From contig DLQW01000078.1 of NCBI GenBank assembly GCA_002474405.1, forward strand, positions 12,006 through 27,815: a stretch of DNA of 15,810 nucleotides, written 5' to 3'. This document shows, in pieces, positions 14,775-15,810 of the stretch; the stretch's first letter is position 1, and the number at the start of each line of letters is the position of its first letter. The DNA is from Christensenella sp. UBA7597. Its GTDB lineage: Bacteria; Bacillota; Clostridia; Christensenellales; Borkfalkiaceae. The translations under genes were made by a program, and so were the position numbers. The notes below the pieces were generated by a model. That model worked only from the letters and a program-made list of their open reading frames with translations. It did not search any database and was not told the origin of the DNA.

Positions 14775-15810
14775 ATGGATAAATTTGTTGTACAGGGCGG
14801 CGCAAAGCTGTACGGCGGGGTGAAAATTCAGGCGGCGAAAAACGCCGTGCTTCCCTTGCTGGCGGCTTCGGTGCTTGCGGACGATCTCGTTACCATACGC
14901 GATTTGCCGCGCATCACCGACGTCGAAAATATGTTACATATCTTGGGCGAGCTCGGCTGCGGCATCGTCCGCGGCGACGGCTATGTTACGATCGACGGCA
15001 GAAACGCCGTTTCGCACGAAATTCCGTCCACGCTCACGCGCGAACTTCGTTCTTCGGTTTTTATGCTGGGTTCGGTGCTCACGCGGTTTCGCCGCGCGAA
15101 AATTTCCTATCCCGGCGGCTGCGATATCGGTTTGCGTCCGATCGATCTGCATCTTTCCGGACTGAAGCGGCTGGGCGTTACCATCATCGAAGAAAACGGC
15201 TACGTCATCTGCAGCGCCGAAAAATTGCGCGGCGCCGATATTTTGCTGGATTTTCCCAGCGTGGGCGCCACGGAAAATATCATGCTCGCCGCCGTAAAAG
15301 CGGAGGGGAAAACCGTCATCCGCAACGCCGCGAAAGAACCAGAAATCGTGGATTTGCAGAATTTTCTGTCGCAAATGGGCGCGGACGTTTCCGGCGCCGG
15401 CGGCGATACCGTTGAAATCACGGGCGTAAAACGGCTGCACGGCGTGGATTATACGCCGATGAAAGACAGGATAGAAGCGGGAACGTTTCTGATTGCGGCG
15501 GCTTCCTGCGGAGGCGAAATCGAAACGGAGGGCGTATCCGAAGAAAATATTGCGGCTCTTTTGCATAAATTGCGCGAAAACGGTTGCAAAATCACCGCAA
15601 AAGGTGATAAAATAAGATTGAGAAGCAGCGGCGATTTAAAAGCCGCCTCTCTGGTGGAAACGTTACCGTTTCCGGGATTTCCCACCGATATGCAGGCGCA
15701 ATATGCGGCGCTTTCCGCTGCGGCGCGCGGCACTACGGTGGTGGTGGAAAATTTGTTCGAAACGCGTTATAAATACGCGGGCGAGCTGAAAAAAATGGGC
15801 GCGGACGTTA
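14775..15810 (+). CDS. murA: UDP-N-acetylglucosamine 1-carboxyvinyltransferase, 3' end cut off
   Basis: Catalyses the first committed step of peptidoglycan synthesis, adding enolpyruvate from phosphoenolpyruvate to UDP-GlcNAc. The frame is open from the ATG at 14775 to the right edge, 345 codons of an expected 415-430. Lys22-Asn23 (AKNAVLP) and Cys116 in the flexible loop YPGGCDIGLRPIDLH are present; the latter is the residue alkylated by fosfomycin, so no Cys-to-Asp resistance change is seen. Further motifs are FPSVGATENIM (160-170), EPEIVDLQNFL (188-198), DRIEAGTF (231-238) and FPTDMQAQ (302-309) with Asp304. AGGAG lies 9 bases upstream and the gene follows ftsW by 19 bases. MurA1 and MurA2 paralogues cannot be told apart here. 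Confidence 0.95.
   Translation, partial: MDKFVVQGGAKLYGGVKIQAAKNAVLPLLAASVLADDLVTIRDLPRITDVENMLHILGELGCGIVRGDGYVTIDGRNAVSHEIPSTLTRELRSSVFMLGSVLTRFRRAKISYPGGCDIGLRPIDLHLSGLKRLGVTIIEENGYVICSAEKLRGADILLDFPSVGATENIMLAAVKAEGKTVIRNAAKEPEIVDLQNFLSQMGADVSGAGGDTVEITGVKRLHGVDYTPMKDRIEAGTFLIAAASCGGEIETEGVSEENIAALLHKLRENGCKITAKGDKIRLRSSGDLKAASLVETLPFPGFPTDMQAQYAALSAAARGTTVVVENLFETRYKYAGELKKMGADV

Noticed and set aside
1..15810. Mobile elements, CRISPR, tRNA, phage or defence genes
   Set aside because: Nothing matching transposases, integrases, repeat-spacer arrays or tRNA arms was seen; gene order and content are housekeeping.

Overview
This window looks like a chromosomal segment from an anaerobic, Gram-positive-type Clostridia (Bacillota). 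The evidence is gene content and order: an XRE-cupin regulator directly before potABC, rpsT divergent from murI, and a dcw cluster beginning mraZ-rsmH-ftsL-ftsI-murE. MurE carries the DNPR signature of the meso-diaminopimelate type. Base composition is intermediate and starts are mostly ATG behind purine-rich ribosome binding sites. An uncultured gut lineage such as Christensenellales is a guess from gene style only.

Left block, minus strand (1-3760): an operon reading regulator, potA, potB, potC, with potC running off the left edge and potD presumably beyond it. It encodes a spermidine/putrescine ABC importer and its likely local repressor. The promoter is an exact TTGACA-17-TATAAT with operator-like inverted repeats from the -35 to about +43. 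The 317-base gene-free stretch 3648-3964 holds this control region, an AT-rich tract with an 11-bp tandem repeat, and the rpsT terminator.

Middle block (3880-5361): rpsT (minus strand) with a good promoter and an intrinsic terminator, divergent from murI (plus strand), which makes D-glutamate for peptidoglycan. The rpsT promoter lies just in front of the murI start.

Right block, plus strand (5362-15810): the dcw cluster mraZ, rsmH, ftsL-like, ftsI, murE, mraY, murD, ftsW, murA (cut by the right edge). It starts at a TTGACA-18-TATAAT promoter that contains MraZ boxes. Together these genes make the peptidoglycan precursor (MurI, MurA, MurD, MurE), load it on the lipid carrier (MraY) and polymerise and crosslink it at the septum (FtsW, FtsI, FtsL). 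murF and murG, usual members of this cluster, are not in the visible part.

I found no mobile element, CRISPR array, tRNA, rRNA or obviously new system; this is mainly conserved housekeeping DNA. The points worth a second look are the regulatory architecture in front of the pot operon and mraZ, an apparent ATC (or distant TTG) start of ftsI, an A8 slippery tract at the murD/ftsW junction, a PotA with an extra C-terminal domain, and the missing murF and murG.
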